A stretch of 64,000 nucleotides of DNA from Desulfotignum sp. (GCA_011390635.1 JAABSA010000007.1:1-64000), one strand, 5' to 3'. Positions 37,101 to 45,674 are shown, numbered from the stretch's first letter. The notes: generated from the letters alone by a model not told the origin. A program made the numbers and translations.

Positions 37101-38696
37101 ATGATCCTGTTACCCAAGGTATCTGCCTATTTTCAACCGTTCATGGATTTGCCGTTTCTGTTTTTACTGGGATTTTATTTTGGTCTTTCCCAGGGCAGGC
37201 TGGCAGGTGAAATGCCCAGAAACATGGCCAAGTCGGTCACAGCAGGCAGGACAAAGAACGGCAGTGACTGGTCATTTTCCGATATCCTGGATGATATGGA
37301 CCGAAAGCAGCAGGCGTTGGGGCTTGGTATCTATCCCATGGTGTACCGGCCGGTGCCCCTTTGCTGGATCAACCTGGCAAAAGACAGCATTGAAAAGCAC
37401 TATTACCAGGATCTTATTCTGCTGGGAGCCGCCCTGCATGAAAATGATCCGTTTTCTGCTGTTTTTACCTGTTCCGATGATAATGGGCCTGAAATGCTGT
37501 CCCACATGATTTTTTCTCACCTGGCAGAGGACGGGATGCTGATTTTTGTTCCCATGGACAAAATGGCGGAAGCCGGGTGCCGGAATTTCGCCCGGTTGTG
37601 GGAACCGTTTTTGGGGATCCCCATCCAGGTGGAATTTGCCGAAAAACTCAAAAGCATCAGCCCGAAAGATAATCTGGTGGTGATCGTTGCTTCACAGATA
37701 CCGGAGAAAGACAGGTTGTCCGGGGTATTTGACTTTCCCCGTGAAAATCTGCTCTGGATCGGTCCGGAAAACGATGCAGTATCCCAAACAGTATCTGCCG
37801 GTTTTCATGAAGGATATTATGTGAAAAACCCCCACCTTCTGTGCCGGTATGAACATACATATATGGCACTGTCCCTGTTTTTTTCCAAGGTGATGTCCTT
37901 TCGGTTTCCCGGGCGGGCAAAACGGTTTGATGCCCATCTTAAGCTGATGCTGCCCATGGTGCAGACGATTCTGGCCGATGCCGGTCTGCACCGGCAATTG
38001 CAAAATGCCGTCAAGGAAAATCAGGCGTATAAAAAACGATTGTTTCTGACCGGTATGCGGGGAAACTGTATTACCTGGAAAACCCATTTCAGGGGCCAGC
38101 AATCCCGGGGCATAGAGAGCGATCTCTTCGGCGTTTCCGCTTATTCACATCTGGTCATGGTGGATTATCGGGTGGGGGAAAAATTTGTGAAACTTGTGCC
38201 TGGAAAAAATATGAAAGCCCTTTTTGGAGAGAGCCTGGTCAAAGAATGGGAAGCCCGCTATCTGGGGGGCGCAGCAGTGGATGAATTTTTATGCGAAACC
38301 TGCATGCCGTTTTCACCGGATACGGTTCTGCCCTTTTTTGTTGACAGCCAGTGGTATCTGCCGGTACTCAGGCCGGAATATGATACAGACCAGGATTGTC
38401 TTATCATTATTGATGCCACCAGCGAAGCCCGGTTTGATGCTGCCCTGGATGAACTTGCCACCTTCGGCAGCCGGTATGCCCGGATGGTTGCCATAACCCA
38501 GAAGGGTTTTTCCAAAGATGCCAGGCTGTCCAATTTGAAAAAATATCCCTTAAGCCACATAATACTGGTGCCTGGAATAGCTGAAAATACCGGTGATACC
38601 GGGACCATATCCGACTATCTGCTGCCTGTGGCAGTGGGCCTGGTGGGTGCTGCCATGAAATTTTTGGCTGCCCCCGCTGCGACGAACCCGGAATAG
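34161..38696 (+). CDS. Giant GlmS-like glutamine amidotransferase / SIS protein
   Basis: 1511 residues, AAGGAGAGAATCAT ribosome site. It begins MCGIVVYYGD with the Cys nucleophile at position 2 and YRAPDSTGIGL (R-x-x-D-S-x-G), as in class II glutaminase of GlmS. The matching second half (GQGRWAIQSAISVRNAHPF, about 357; VVLNGQFDSD; RTDNSTELFAML) comes about 250 residues later than in GlmS, so the glutaminase is split by a large insert. A SIS domain follows at about 690-850 (RIILVGTGFSYLVAEIVERT, then VMVSWSGTTSDM, about 758), then a second SIS-like domain at about 880-1010. Residues 1050-1511 are unassigned, with alternating hydrophobic strands that may be further degenerate SIS modules. GlmS itself has about 610 residues. 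The reaction is unknown; ammonia transfer to a phosphosugar-like compound is a guess. Confidence 0.8.
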   Translation: MCGIVVYYGDAQNRLTRILTGMWAIVYRAPDSTGIGLQGSDLEPIKIRRELGSVENLIDHLMIHPVFEEGDLQAAALMDDDKEHHAGLMDRIQNKLRASEGFSGKKNTAFPTWSQMTDTQAIFHVEPGTCGDPKLHNIFIIDSPKALKAAVDCMIMEYDLPAAVVEKLIKKGFQEQVEKAARFSPLPVEPSDLFHEFAQIFNRFAYDETPVRPRRVDTKQGQKNPFARKYVWHYLRQVIVTLPADYSTDGIANLFRYLDAWVMAGLTCEASDRIQLIFENFWTAYTDQPARHWQILYRIERTCNFYGLAATAVLAYYQTRVYMKQTSKSQAGIYLPLGHVPGPTHPLLLRSMVQPVIGQGRWAIQSAISVRNAHPFMDEDKVRAVVLNGQFDSDVESRIKQYITQVAGIGLRTDNSTELFAMLWGHYFDTAYKENQRYKTIEDQHRLELEDMSICSQSLDYTIFKALSKKNIHDIDEMAFIKAVQAMIPSGGQFAVSGISRVSPDRLFVAAHNRPIYIVKRRETSDFMVVSDINAALGLFPQTLIQSTRVKLMKLMKNYSKKSMIVEPDFFDMKPPTEDDWFRQEKKALLAPFSVDIYALDQPQIFARIQTKPGKDAVMRHLHFQDFSGKIRTDIRSEQTYITPVSYQKDFGKTFYEEHLLETPGLMTDILNRYTDASMSLPRFDIRRRLLERRFGSNMANLNRIILVGTGFSYLVAEIVERTMEPFFSGINLVVTTPADISHVKTAINPDRDLVVMVSWSGTTSDMIDFAMVLLRQNILMVGITEKPFSDMALVVRKSAGVIPVLSGEEVTVAPLKSAMCMLLILDLFCLYLCRARSDQSDTIADLMREMHTLPQHLDALLTDESVPAFCTESTKSLQKIVLHYIVDAFHDVGAAKIGALNLELNAWTSMGTAVDYSELDRFLEIPMTENDFILVLATNRQRLDEAVRFMRALHRQNTHFIAITYQNREQEEIKKLADRMILLPKVSAYFQPFMDLPFLFLLGFYFGLSQGRLAGEMPRNMAKSVTAGRTKNGSDWSFSDILDDMDRKQQALGLGIYPMVYRPVPLCWINLAKDSIEKHYYQDLILLGAALHENDPFSAVFTCSDDNGPEMLSHMIFSHLAEDGMLIFVPMDKMAEAGCRNFARLWEPFLGIPIQVEFAEKLKSISPKDNLVVIVASQIPEKDRLSGVFDFPRENLLWIGPENDAVSQTVSAGFHEGYYVKNPHLLCRYEHTYMALSLFFSKVMSFRFPGRAKRFDAHLKLMLPMVQTILADAGLHRQLQNAVKENQAYKKRLFLTGMRGNCITWKTHFRGQQSRGIESDLFGVSAYSHLVMVDYRVGEKFVKLVPGKNMKALFGESLVKEWEARYLGGAAVDEFLCETCMPFSPDTVLPFFVDSQWYLPVLRPEYDTDQDCLIIIDATSEARFDAALDELATFGSRYARMVAITQKGFSKDARLSNLKKYPLSHIILVPGIAENTGDTGTISDYLLPVAVGLVGAAMKFLAAPAATNPE

Positions 38697-38708
38697 CCCA
38701 TACATGAA

Positions 38709-38754
38709 ATGGTGCCCGCAATCACCGGCATATAGCCGTGATTGCGGGCACCAT
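38709..38754 (+). terminator. Strong terminator after giant GlmS-like gene
   Basis: GGTGCCCGCAATCAC and GTGATTGCGGGCACC pair perfectly, extended by ATand CGGC/GCCG with one bulged C, followed by a short T run. It lies 13 bases beyond the stop. Confidence 0.75.
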
Positions 38755-38847
38755 GGTCTTTTACATAATTTCATGTGAAGCTATGTGCTTGTTTTGTTTG
38801 CTGCGGGCGCGCCCAAGAGCGGGTTTTCAGCAGCGATGCAGTTGTTG

Positions 38848-40278
38848 TTACAGGGTTGCCAGTGCCTCTTCCGCCCGGGAAGTCTTCTGGACCTCATGGG
38901 AAGAAAGCAGCGCTTTTGCCTTTTCATTGCACCGGGCGAACAGATCGGTATTACCCTGCTTTTCCCAGGTTTCAAACCTGGATCTGTCCATGAGTTCCGG
39001 CATGAGATGGGCTGTGCGGAAATGGGCAAAGGTATGGGGATCACTTAAAAATATGGCATTTTCAGAACTTTTGCTGACCCGGTCAATGACGTCCAGGGCC
39101 AGGGTTTGCTCGTTCACAGGGATGCCCTGGACAAAAAATTTGGCCATGGCCACCATTTCATCCGCCATGGTCAGCATTTCCAGACTGGAGGTGTGACCGG
39201 ATTCAATATACCCCACATCATGGATGACATTGCACCGGGACAGCATGGCCGTGATAATGGAAAGCATGCCTTCGGCCCCTGCCTGGGCATCAATGACCTT
39301 GGAATCGGTCGAACCGGCAAAGGACCAGATGGGAATCTGGTAGAGTTCATCACGCATGTCGGCAAAGGCGGCCTGGGTGAGGCTCCATTCCGTACATCCG
39401 TAAGACACCACCGTATGTTTCATGTCCAGAACAGAAACATTGGGAGCAAATAAAAACGGTGCGCCTTTGTTCGCCAGCTGGTGAATCACAAGTCCCACCA
39501 GGTTTTCAGCGATGCCCTGGGCCATGGCACCGGCAAGGGTCACAGGTCCTCCGCCCCCGGCATTGCACCCTGAAGGCAGACAGATGGGGATCTCTTTTTC
39601 AGCACAGAACACCAGTTTTTCCATGACGTTTTCCGGATAATGCAGCGGGCTGATGGCTTCGGAATAGTTGAATAAAAATGGTTTTTTGCGCAGCTCTTTT
39701 TCTCCGCCCATAACAGCGCAGGCGATGTCATATATCTGTTTTATGTCCCTGCCGCTGTCGGCAATAAAACAGATGGGTTTGTTGCTGTTGCGGACCATTT
39801 CCTCAAAAACCTGGACATAGATCTGTTCAATGTCCACATCTTCAGGGTTTCCCATGGACATGGAAAAATCCATATTGGGCAGCGCATCCACCAGCCTGGC
39901 AAAATTGCCGGTGTCTGCCAGTACCGGCCGTCTTCTTTCGCCGGTTTCAAGGTCAATGGTAAAAATCGTATCAGACCCTGTGCCAAAGAAAAAGTTTTCT
40001 CCTTCAAGGGGCATGGCCAGGTTTCCGGCCTGATCGTAGATATCAAATTTTTTGGGGGCAGACATGACCGCATTTTCCACCAGGGCTTCGGGCATGGTCA
40101 CGCGGTTGTCTTTATCCATGCTGCACCCGTTGTCCAGCAGCATTTCCAGGACCCCGTCATGTTCCATGCGGAACCCTGTGGTGGCTAGAATTTTCAAGGC
40201 GGCATCGTGGATGGCCATGGCTTGTTTTTTATTAAAGACCTTTAACCGGGGTTGAAAGGTCGTTACATCTTTTAACAT
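38848..40278 (-). CDS. MttB-family (non-pyrrolysine) methyltransferase 2
   Basis: 476 residues, GGGAGAAAA ribosome site. Family motifs include KQAMAIHDAALKILATTGFRM, ENFFFGTGSDTIFTID and LPSGCNAGGGGPVTLAGAMA, with GAPFLFAPNVSVLDMKH later. The frame has no amber codon. It differs clearly from the other two copies (GCNAGGGGPVTLAG against SAPMAGSTSPLTMAG), so they are probably not recent duplicates and may use different substrates. It is encoded 71 bases after a SAM-methyltransferase gene on the same strand and probably in one transcript with it. It should transfer a methyl group to a corrinoid protein not seen here. Confidence 0.9.
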   Translation of the reverse strand: MLKDVTTFQPRLKVFNKKQAMAIHDAALKILATTGFRMEHDGVLEMLLDNGCSMDKDNRVTMPEALVENAVMSAPKKFDIYDQAGNLAMPLEGENFFFGTGSDTIFTIDLETGERRRPVLADTGNFARLVDALPNMDFSMSMGNPEDVDIEQIYVQVFEEMVRNSNKPICFIADSGRDIKQIYDIACAVMGGEKELRKKPFLFNYSEAISPLHYPENVMEKLVFCAEKEIPICLPSGCNAGGGGPVTLAGAMAQGIAENLVGLVIHQLANKGAPFLFAPNVSVLDMKHTVVSYGCTEWSLTQAAFADMRDELYQIPIWSFAGSTDSKVIDAQAGAEGMLSIITAMLSRCNVIHDVGYIESGHTSSLEMLTMADEMVAMAKFFVQGIPVNEQTLALDVIDRVSKSSENAIFLSDPHTFAHFRTAHLMPELMDRSRFETWEKQGNTDLFARCNEKAKALLSSHEVQKTSRAEEALATL

Positions 40279-40349
40279 AGGTTTTCTCCCTTTTTTCTTT
40301 ATGTTTTTTGGTGCTGCTGTCCATGCTGCCGGTTTTTACCGGGACATAA

Positions 40350-41111
40350 TTACTGGTATTGCCGGAGCATCTTGCCTGAAATGGGTTCCTGTTTTTTCCC
40401 CACCACGGCATAATAGTTCAGCGGGGTTCCGTCCAGGCAAAGACGGTGCTGGTAGCGCTCTTTTTCAACGATTTTCATGACATCGGATTCCACCATATCC
40501 CCAATGAGTTTTGAAAATCCGGAGGGATGGTTTTCCTGGAGGAATTCATCCTTGATGTTAAAGGCGACCCAGCCGTCGTCCGCTATGAGATTATATGCGC
40601 TGGCAAAGGCTTCCGGCGGGATATCATCAAAGCCCAGAGCTGCCACAATGGACATGCAGTTGGGATTTTTTTCAACAATTTCAGACTCCACATCATCCGG
40701 CAGGGCGGTCAGATCTTCTATGTAATAGGCATCATAAATGCCGGGACGGTCTCGCTCGGTGGCCTGCAGGGCTTCTTCAATAATATCGATGCCCAGCACC
40801 GTGTCAAAACCGATCTGTGCCAGTTCTTCTCCCACCATGCCGTTGCCGGCCCCCACATCCAGGGCCACCAGTTCATCAGCCTCATATCTGGTGCCGTTGA
40901 TGGCTTTGTCCAGAAGGCCGCATACAACTTTGGGGGACTGGCAGGCCAGGGTGTCATAAAAGAGGTTCTCATACAGCCCGGGAATTTTGTAAATTTCCGC
41001 ATAATTATGGGTGAGCAGCTCTTTGGTTTTGCCTTTGTAGGTGACGATGATTTTTTCTTTTCCCTGGTCTGCTTTTTTTACTTTTGGTAAAATAAATGAA
41101 AAATTTTTCAT
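40350..41111 (-). CDS. Class I SAM-dependent methyltransferase
   Basis: 253 residues, AGGAGAAAGAG ribosome site. The Rossmann SAM-binding motif I is ALDVGAGNGMVGEELAQIG (about 83-101), the acidic post-motif is LGIDIIEEAL and motif IV lies near SIVAALGFDDIPPEAF. The N-terminal 60 residues hold helices that may choose the substrate. It is probably co-transcribed with MttB copy 2. Such an enzyme next to a demethylating MttB is unusual; it may methylate an amine or act on a small molecule linked to the same substrate. Confidence 0.82.
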   Translation of the reverse strand: MKNFSFILPKVKKADQGKEKIIVTYKGKTKELLTHNYAEIYKIPGLYENLFYDTLACQSPKVVCGLLDKAINGTRYEADELVALDVGAGNGMVGEELAQIGFDTVLGIDIIEEALQATERDRPGIYDAYYIEDLTALPDDVESEIVEKNPNCMSIVAALGFDDIPPEAFASAYNLIADDGWVAFNIKDEFLQENHPSGFSKLIGDMVESDVMKIVEKERYQHRLCLDGTPLNYYAVVGKKQEPISGKMLRQYQ

Positions 41112-41349
41112 GTCTCTTTCTCCTATATTCAGGTTAGGTTATGAACACCGGCCGCTGCACCGGACAAGAAAATGCCTGCAGACAAAGAAATTATCCGGAA
41201 GAACACCGGGTGCTGCAAGACAGTTGGTTTTTTTTAGAAAATTATTCTCATAGTATTTATGTAATAAAACATTTTCTATTCAAAATATATCTGTACATAA
41301 GTACCATTGCCAAAAAGGTATTGTCAAGTAAAAATTAAAAAATGGGGGA

Positions 41350-41862
41350 TTAAATATTGCCGTTGGGATCTGTCAGGTTTTCGTCCGGATGCATGACGTG
41401 TCTGGGTGGGTTCGGTGCGTTGGCTGCCGGGGCTGTCTGGTCCAGCATATCCACCAGCAGTTCCAGTCCCCACAGGAGCATCGAAACATCTTTGGCTTTC
41501 ATCTGTTCCAGTTTTTTCATAAACCGGTGGTGGATGGGGGTGGGGGCATCTTCCAGAAATGTGAGACCGGCCCGGGTGATTTCCACATGCACCTGCCTGC
41601 GGTCTTTGCTGATTCTGATCCGCTGGACCAGTTTGCGTTTTTCCAGGCGGTCGATGATGCCGGTGACAGTGGAGTTGTTGATAAAGACAATTTGTGTTAA
41701 CGCACCAATTGCAATGGGACCGTGGTCAGCAACCTCTTTGAGACAGATCAGCTGGGGAAGGGTGATGTTGTATTTTTCCTGAAGCTGTTTTGAGTGTCTG
41801 GACATTTCCTGAATGATCTGCCGAAGCCGCATCATGATCTGCATGCTGATGTTTTCTTCCAT
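41350..41862 (-). CDS. MarR-family transcriptional regulator
   Basis: 170 residues with the MarR winged helix: ITLPQLICLKEVADHGPIAI, then ALTQIVFINNSTVTGIIDRL (recognition helix) and the wing KRKLVQRIRISKDRRQVHVE. A Pro/Asn-rich C-terminal tail (about 145-170) is extra. It lies upstream of the SAM-methyltransferase/MttB pair on the same strand and divergent from the MTHF reductase gene, and tandem palindromes in the shared region are its likely operators. The ligand is unknown. Confidence 0.9.
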   Translation of the reverse strand: MEENISMQIMMRLRQIIQEMSRHSKQLQEKYNITLPQLICLKEVADHGPIAIGALTQIVFINNSTVTGIIDRLEKRKLVQRIRISKDRRQVHVEITRAGLTFLEDAPTPIHHRFMKKLEQMKAKDVSMLLWGLELLVDMLDQTAPAANAPNPPRHVMHPDENLTDPNGNI

Positions 41863-41996
41863 GGGGCAAAGAGACCTTATTATAATGTCAATAATGGGTT
41901 TATGCTTTATCTGGTGCGCAAATGTAACTGCTTTTATCTCCTGTCTGATTCGGCCAGAGCAGCTGCAGGCCCTTTGGTTGTGTTTGTCAGAAGCCT

Positions 41997-42024
41997 ATTT
42001 TACCCATAGAATGGCAATTGTCAA
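41997..42024 (-). promoter_or_regulatory. Candidate promoter of MarR gene
   Basis: On the minus strand TTGACA (42024-42019) is followed after 16 bases by TAAAAT (42002-41997), a good sigma-70 match about 135 bases before the MarR start. Confidence 0.5.
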
Positions 42025-42096
42025 ACAAATAAAAGGGATATGACCCGGCCAATGGCAAACAATTTTGGCGCAACCATATGGTACCATGTTTTTTGA

Positions 42097-42132
42097 CCTT
42101 GTTTTCAAACAAGGTTTTGTTTGAAAACAAGG
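42097..42132. promoter_or_regulatory. Tandem palindromes, candidate MarR operators
   Basis: CCTTGTTTTCAAACAAGG (42097-42114) is an 8-base inverted repeat around TC. The adjoining 18 bases (42115-42132) form a near-identical palindrome read in reverse, so the whole can also fold as a 14-base stem with an 8-base loop. The second palindrome overlaps a TTGTTT/TATATT promoter candidate (42117-42144), so binding would repress the reductase gene. Confidence 0.5.
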
Positions 42133-42189
42133 ATGTGATATATTTTATTTTTTGGCTGTATGCCTTTATCAGGACAAAAAGGAACGCCC

Positions 42190-43689
42190 ATGCTGAGAAT
42201 ATTCAAAGATGAGCTGCTGAACCCCAAAAATTTTGTGGTCACCCTGGAACTGGTGCCTGGCCGGGAATCAAAGGGAAGAAATATTGATACCCTCAAAGGC
42301 ATTGCCAGAGATGCGTTTGCCGACGGACGCGTCTCTGCGGTTTCCATTACCGATAACCCCGGTGGCAATCCTTCGTTGAGCCCTGATGTTCTGGGATCTG
42401 AAATTTTTGAATGCGGCCTGGATGTGATTGTACATTTCACCTGCCGGGACCTGAACCGGGTGGGCATGGAAAGCCGGGCACTCCAGCTGGCACGCATGGG
42501 CATGAAAAATATTCTGGCCTTGACCGGAGATTATTCCGGCAAGGGGTTCGGGGGTCAGGGCAAGCCGGTGTTTGATTTTGATTCCGTCATCCTGACCGCC
42601 ATGCTTCAACAGCTCAACCATCGACTGTATGCATCGGGTGATCCGGACGGTTTTTTTACCGGATGTGCGGTATCTCCGTTTAAAACCACGGAGGCGGAAA
42701 CCCATTCCCAGTACAGGAAACTGGATAAAAAACTCATGGCCGGCGCCTGCTTTGTTATTACCCAGCTGGGATATGATGTGGAAAAATTCAGGGAATTGAT
42801 AACCTACCTGACCTATCGCGGGGAAAACCCGGCAGTGATGGCATCGGTGTATTTATTGAGCCCCCGGTCCGCCAGGGCAATGAACCGGTCCCGGGTACCC
42901 GGGGCATATATCGGCGATGACCTGTTCAACCGGGTGATCAAGGAATGGGGTGATATGCATACCGGCCTGAAATACTCGATTGACCGGGCAGCCAGGCTGG
43001 GTGTCATGCTCAAGAAGATGGGATATAGAGGCATTCATATCGGCGGGATTCACAGAAGCTTCAATACGGTTGCCGCGATTCTGGACCGCATGGATGCCCT
43101 GGAAAAAGACAAATGGGAGCCCGGTGTGACGGAGTTTGCATCGGAAACCAGCGGCGGATTTTATCTGTACAACCCGCCTGCGCACCAAGCAGAAAAATCC
43201 CGTTTTCTGGACCGGGTGAAAGAGAACGTTACAGAGCATATCCCCCATGCAATGCTCAAAAAGGCCCATGCCCTGTTTTTTGAAAAAAGTAATACACTGG
43301 CACCTTTTTACCGGAAAGCAGCCCAAGTGATGGACAAAAATAACCGGGCCCGATGGGTAAAGCTGCTGTTGGAGGATCCGGTGAAAAAACCACTGCTCTC
43401 CTGTCAGAGCTGCGGGGACTGCGCCATCCAGCATCTGGCTTTTCTGTGTCCGGAATCGAGCTGCCCCAAGCATATCAGAAACGGTGCCTGCGGCGGCAGC
43501 CGCAACGGGTTCTGCGAGGTTAACACTGACAAAGAATGCGTCTGGGTCAGGGCATATAAACGCCTGGATCATTGCCAAAAAGCCCATACCCTGGCAAAGG
43601 ATTTTGTTCCCCCCCGCATGTGGGAATTAAACAAAACCTCCTCCTGGATCAATTTTCACCTGGGCAGGGACCACCAGAAAAAAAAATAG
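42190..43689 (+). CDS. metF: Methylenetetrahydrofolate reductase with C-terminal MTHFR_C Cys-rich domain
   Basis: 499 residues from ATG 42190, with AAGGAACGCCC upstream; an in-frame ATG ten codons earlier lacks this. Residues 1-300 form the MetF TIM barrel (FVVTLELVPGRE, AVSITDNPGGNPSLSPDVLG, NILALTGDYSG, GACFVITQLGYDVEKF). The last 110 residues are the Cys-rich MTHFR_C domain found in MetV-linked acetogen-type enzymes (LSCQSCGDCAIQHLAFLCPE and CPKHIRNGACGGS). It converts methylene- and methyl-THF, here perhaps in the oxidative direction for methyl groups from the MttB route or in the Wood-Ljungdahl pathway. It is a single gene with its own regulated promoter. Confidence 0.92.
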   Translation: MLRIFKDELLNPKNFVVTLELVPGRESKGRNIDTLKGIARDAFADGRVSAVSITDNPGGNPSLSPDVLGSEIFECGLDVIVHFTCRDLNRVGMESRALQLARMGMKNILALTGDYSGKGFGGQGKPVFDFDSVILTAMLQQLNHRLYASGDPDGFFTGCAVSPFKTTEAETHSQYRKLDKKLMAGACFVITQLGYDVEKFRELITYLTYRGENPAVMASVYLLSPRSARAMNRSRVPGAYIGDDLFNRVIKEWGDMHTGLKYSIDRAARLGVMLKKMGYRGIHIGGIHRSFNTVAAILDRMDALEKDKWEPGVTEFASETSGGFYLYNPPAHQAEKSRFLDRVKENVTEHIPHAMLKKAHALFFEKSNTLAPFYRKAAQVMDKNNRARWVKLLLEDPVKKPLLSCQSCGDCAIQHLAFLCPESSCPKHIRNGACGGSRNGFCEVNTDKECVWVRAYKRLDHCQKAHTLAKDFVPPRMWELNKTSSWINFHLGRDHQKKK

Positions 43690-43775
43690 CCGGCCTGCGG
43701 CACCCCGATTGCAGGCAGGGATTATACGTTCTGCCCCATTGCGGACACAAGGTTTGCAAGACACGGAGAAAGGAT

Positions 43776-45674
43776 TTATCCGGTGTCTGAAAACACCAAA
43801 CGTACCGTGGTCCCCCCGGAAGTAAAGCAGTCATCCGGTACTGTGCAGAAACGGCAGTGCCGGATGTTGCCGGGGCAGGTATCGGTGTCTGCAGGGATGA
43901 ACCGGCACCGGGTGGAATCAATGTCCAAGGTGAAGTGATACCGTTCGGAAAACAATTTGATGCGCAGCAGGTCAAATCCCCTGCCTCCGGCATTGAATGC
44001 ATAGGGGGTTTTGGTGGTGTATTCGGATGAGTCTGGCGGAGTGAAGTAATTTTCAAAAATCAGGTGCAGCTTTTCTTTGGTAAATCCGATGCCGTAATCT
44101 GTGATAGCCAGTGTCGGATGATGGTTTGTTTCCGTGACAAAAATGTCAATTTTACCGCCGTCCGGGGTATATTCAATGGCGTTTCGGATAAGGCCTGTGA
44201 TAATGATATCAAAAATTTCCCCGGGAATATGCACTGGCAGTGTGTTATCCATATTGGTCCTCACAGCGCACTGGCGGTGGGCAATGTCAGGTGTCAGTTT
44301 TTGGAGGTATTGTGAAATATACCCGGCAATGAAAATGGGCTGGCTGTCAAGCTGCACCGGCCCGAATAGCGTTTCAACCGTCCTTTGCACAGCATCCAGA
44401 ACCGCTGTGCTTTGGGTTCGGGTTTCAACCAGCAGTGAAAATTCATCAATGCAGGCATCCACCAGCCGGCTCAGGATATGATAGGCGGTAAATTCTTTTT
44501 TCTGGAGCAAGTCTTCGACTTCATATTGGATGTCCAGGATCCGGCCCAGATTTCGTCTGCCCCGGGAAATAATTTTTTCCATCTGGACGTCTTTGATGCC
44601 CCTGGCCGCCAGTTTTTTCGCCAGCAGTTTCATGGCAGCATCCACCACAGACACAGGGGTTTTGAGTTCATGGGCCAAATGGTTGATGACCTTGTCCTTT
44701 GCCTGGTTCAATATTTTGAGATCTGTATAAGACTGCTCCAGTTCTTCATGAATCCGGGTGTTCTCAATGGGCAGGGCAATGGTACTGGCCACCATCATCA
44801 GCTGCTCGGTATCAGTGCTGTCAAATCCGCCATGGCGTTTGTTTACCACGGACACCACTCCGATGACCCGGTCTTTGCGCTTGATGGGAACAGACAGCAT
44901 GTTTTTGGCCACCAGATCGGTTTCTTCATCCACCCTGCGCAGATAAAAATCGCATCGGGATACATCTGGAATCACCAGGGGGCTGCCGGTTTTGTAAACA
45001 TGGCCGGATACTCCCTGGTCTGCGGGAAACCTGAGTTTCTTGAATTTTTTGCCGGATGCCGCGCTTTTAAATTGGGCGGAAAAAAAATACAGTTCATCTG
45101 TGGCTTCATCCGCCAGGAGAATAAACGCCCCTTCCACAGACACCAGTTCCTGGATTTCCCTGGTTATGATCGCGATCAGATCCCCCAGTTTGTGATAGGT
45201 GTGCAGGGCATTGGAAATTCTGAACATGATCTGGTTGGTTTTTGCCATTCGTTTTTCAGCCGTCACATCCCGCAGTATCAATACCTGGCCCATGGGGGTA
45301 TCATCTTCATCATACAAGATTGAGCCGTTGATCATGATATCAAGAATCCGTCCGTCCCTGGTGTACCGCTGGGTTTCAAAATCCATAACGGTCCGGTTCA
45401 AAAACAGTTGTTTCATGCCCTGTTTTGCCTGGCCCAGCAGGTGCCGGGGAACAAAATGGATGTTTTTGCCTTTTATGTCATCCAGTTTCCATCCGAAAAC
45501 CCGTTCAAAGGCAGGATTGACATATTCCACGGTATTGTCCAGGGTAAAGGCGAACACCGGATCAGGCAGGAATTTGAGCAGGGTGTTGAGGCGTTTCTGG
45601 GCCAGGCGGCTTTCTTTGTAAAGCTTGCCGTATTCATCAGCTGTCGTGTCAGGGTCTTCAATCAAAGATGCCAT
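43776..45674 (-). CDS. Soluble sensor histidine kinase (PAS-GAF-HisKA-HATPase) with Cys-rich tail
   Basis: 632 residues, no membrane segments. PAS is at about 30-150 (DPVFAFTLDNTVEYVNPAFERVFG is the start), GAF at about 170-310 (FRISNALHTYHKLGDLIAII, PADQGVSGHVYKTGSPLVIP), HisKA-like at about 330-400 (HLAHELKTPVSVVDAAM) and HATPase_c at about 450-615 (NAIEYTPDGGKIDIF, ITDYGIGFTKEKLHLIFENY, GRGFDLL). The last 35 residues hold five Cys (TRCRFIPADTDTCPGNIRHC and RFCTVPDDC) between the G2 region and the final strand SGGTTVRLVF. That could bind a metal or FeS cluster and make the kinase redox-sensitive. No response regulator is adjacent. Confidence 0.88.
   Translation of the reverse strand: MASLIEDPDTTADEYGKLYKESRLAQKRLNTLLKFLPDPVFAFTLDNTVEYVNPAFERVFGWKLDDIKGKNIHFVPRHLLGQAKQGMKQLFLNRTVMDFETQRYTRDGRILDIMINGSILYDEDDTPMGQVLILRDVTAEKRMAKTNQIMFRISNALHTYHKLGDLIAIITREIQELVSVEGAFILLADEATDELYFFSAQFKSAASGKKFKKLRFPADQGVSGHVYKTGSPLVIPDVSRCDFYLRRVDEETDLVAKNMLSVPIKRKDRVIGVVSVVNKRHGGFDSTDTEQLMMVASTIALPIENTRIHEELEQSYTDLKILNQAKDKVINHLAHELKTPVSVVDAAMKLLAKKLAARGIKDVQMEKIISRGRRNLGRILDIQYEVEDLLQKKEFTAYHILSRLVDACIDEFSLLVETRTQSTAVLDAVQRTVETLFGPVQLDSQPIFIAGYISQYLQKLTPDIAHRQCAVRTNMDNTLPVHIPGEIFDIIITGLIRNAIEYTPDGGKIDIFVTETNHHPTLAITDYGIGFTKEKLHLIFENYFTPPDSSEYTTKTPYAFNAGGRGFDLLRIKLFSERYHFTLDIDSTRCRFIPADTDTCPGNIRHCRFCTVPDDCFTSGGTTVRLVFSDTG

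Larger units (their letters stand above)
41863..42189. other. Divergent intergenic region, MarR / MTHF reductase
   Basis: 327 bases without a gene. It contains the MarR promoter candidate (41997-42024), the tandem palindromes (42097-42132) and a TATATT -10-like element (42139-42144) for the reductase gene. Confidence 0.55.
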
